Shown here piece after piece: positions 63,027 through 64,000 of a DNA stretch of 64,000 bases. Every line of letters starts with the position of its first letter. Positions within the stretch are counted from its first letter, which is position 1. A program made the position numbers and the translations under genes. Source of the DNA: Dromiciops gliroides (lineage: Eukaryota > Chordata > Mammalia > Microbiotheria > Microbiotheriidae); assembly GCF_019393635.1 (NCBI RefSeq), contig NC_057861.1, positions 60,000,532-60,064,531 of the forward strand, given 5' to 3'. Below the pieces are notes generated by a model. That model was not told the origin of the DNA and made no database searches. It was given only the letters and a program-made list of their open reading frames with translations.

Positions 63027-64000
63027 GTCCCCCCTGTTGTTCCTCAAGAAACAAAATGTTTCCTTGACGGAACAGTAAAAACAATATAATAACTATTGCT
63101 AACTAATAATATGTGAACAACAATATAGAAAAGGAAGAGAGGAAAGTTTTGTCCAGAGGGGCGATTTTTTGTCCTCATGAACCGACGCTTTGACATTAGT
63201 CTTGCAAAGGGAGGGCCTCTGCAGAGAATACATGTTACAGGTGTATATTATAACAGAAAGAGAAAAAAAAACACAACAAAAACAACAAATCAAAACTGTT
63301 CATTTAAAGTCTCTGAAAGTCTTTTCTCAGATGTCCTCTAGGTGTAGTCGTGGAATGGAAGTCTTTTCAGGGGTTGATGTGTGGATGCTGGTAATCAGCC
63401 AGAAAAATTTCCTACAAAATTGAGCTTAACACAACTTTAAAATAGCTTTGTCAATAATCAAATCAAACAATGAAAGTTCTCAAAAACATGTCTAAGGGAA
63501 TTCATAATCTTAGTTGTTACACATGAAACATATAATAAAACAAAAATTGAAACATTCTTTAAAATTATAATATTACTATAGTCCCCCCTTATGGAGGGTA
63601 ATTGAGAAGACAATTGCTGCAATATTAATTAATAAAAATAATTTTTATCTTTGTTTCATCACTTTTTGCATCATCTGCCTAATTATCCTCATGCCATTAT
63701 GAGAAATTAAAAAATCTAATATAATTGGTAACAGGTGTCAAGGCCAAATTCAACACTGTTATTTATCATGACACCTGAGATAATTATGGGGGTTACCATA
63801 AAAGAACAGAGAAATGATGGGATATGAGCATTCCCACACTTGAGCAATATGTACTGCCCATACAGTATGCCAGGCTTAAAATAGGTGGATGGAATATATG
63901 TCCATGCCACCGAACATATTTGAAGAAACTGAGTCAGACTTAATCAGATACATGGGATTGAGATGTCCATGGCATCAGGCATATAGGAGGGAGCATAGAA
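62656..64000 (-). mobile_element. Another copy of the young LTR-element family, cut by window end
   Basis: A minus-strand LTR (62656-63026, 371 bases, TG...CA) is followed by internal sequence that is the reverse complement of about 17590-18564, including the polypurine tract. By eye divergence is a few percent. It carries the 'cttttctttggc' segment like the solo LTR at 43883. It lies in the gene B intron after coding exon 6, antisense to the gene. Its other end and any 243-codon frame are outside the window. Confidence 0.92.

Overview
This is a stretch of vertebrate nuclear DNA, almost certainly from a marsupial. Genes are split into small exons with GT/AG borders. About thirty copies of one tRNA-derived SINE (A-box-like 'agctaggtggc', B-box-like 'gagttcaaat') and many L1 3' ends make up most of the rest. 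The SINE and L1 sequences match the marsupial type as I know it. An Australian marsupial is plausible, but I cannot fix the species from sequence alone.

The only host genes I can support are two cytochrome P450 genes of the CYP4F group, in tandem on the + strand. Gene A (2713-7922) shows coding exons 6-12, a stop codon and a poly(A) signal; its first exons lie left of the window. Gene B (40792-60188) shows coding exons 1-6, from start codon and membrane anchor to the exon before the I-helix; its last exons lie right of the window. The 271-base exon 6 is present in both and is clearly diverged, so these are separate paralogues, not one broken gene. Gene A keeps the ExxR and haem-cysteine motifs but has Arg where most CYP4 enzymes have the I-helix Glu that can bond covalently to haem.

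Layout: 1-7922 gene A with intronic SINEs, L1 and L3/CR1 pieces. 7923-14400 intergenic, old LINEs, SINEs and microsatellites. 14401-24500 a minus-strand class I (gammaretrovirus-like) provirus, badly decayed: LTR, env, integrase, RNase H, a gag/RT deletion junction and gag remnants. It has been hit twice: a 3.7 kb LTR element (15207-18922) interrupts env, and a second LTR element (21076-22088) interrupts integrase. 24500-40790 intergenic or upstream of gene B: L1 3' ends, L2/CR1/L3 pieces, an LTR-like insertion between pyrimidine tracts, and a solo LTR (39603-40110). 40791-64000 gene B, with a solo LTR in intron 1 and a further minus-strand copy of the env-interrupting element in the intron after coding exon 6 (62656 to the right edge).

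The most unusual object is the 15207-18922 element. Its two 358-base LTRs look identical by eye, it has a 4-base target duplication (GTAT), it has no recognisable gag, pol or env, and it carries one open frame of 243 codons that I cannot assign. Relatives occur at 43883-44253 (solo LTR) and 62656-64000. A sister family with similar 3' internal sequence occurs at 21076-22088 and 39603-40110. This looks like a recently active family of non-autonomous, retrovirus-like elements.
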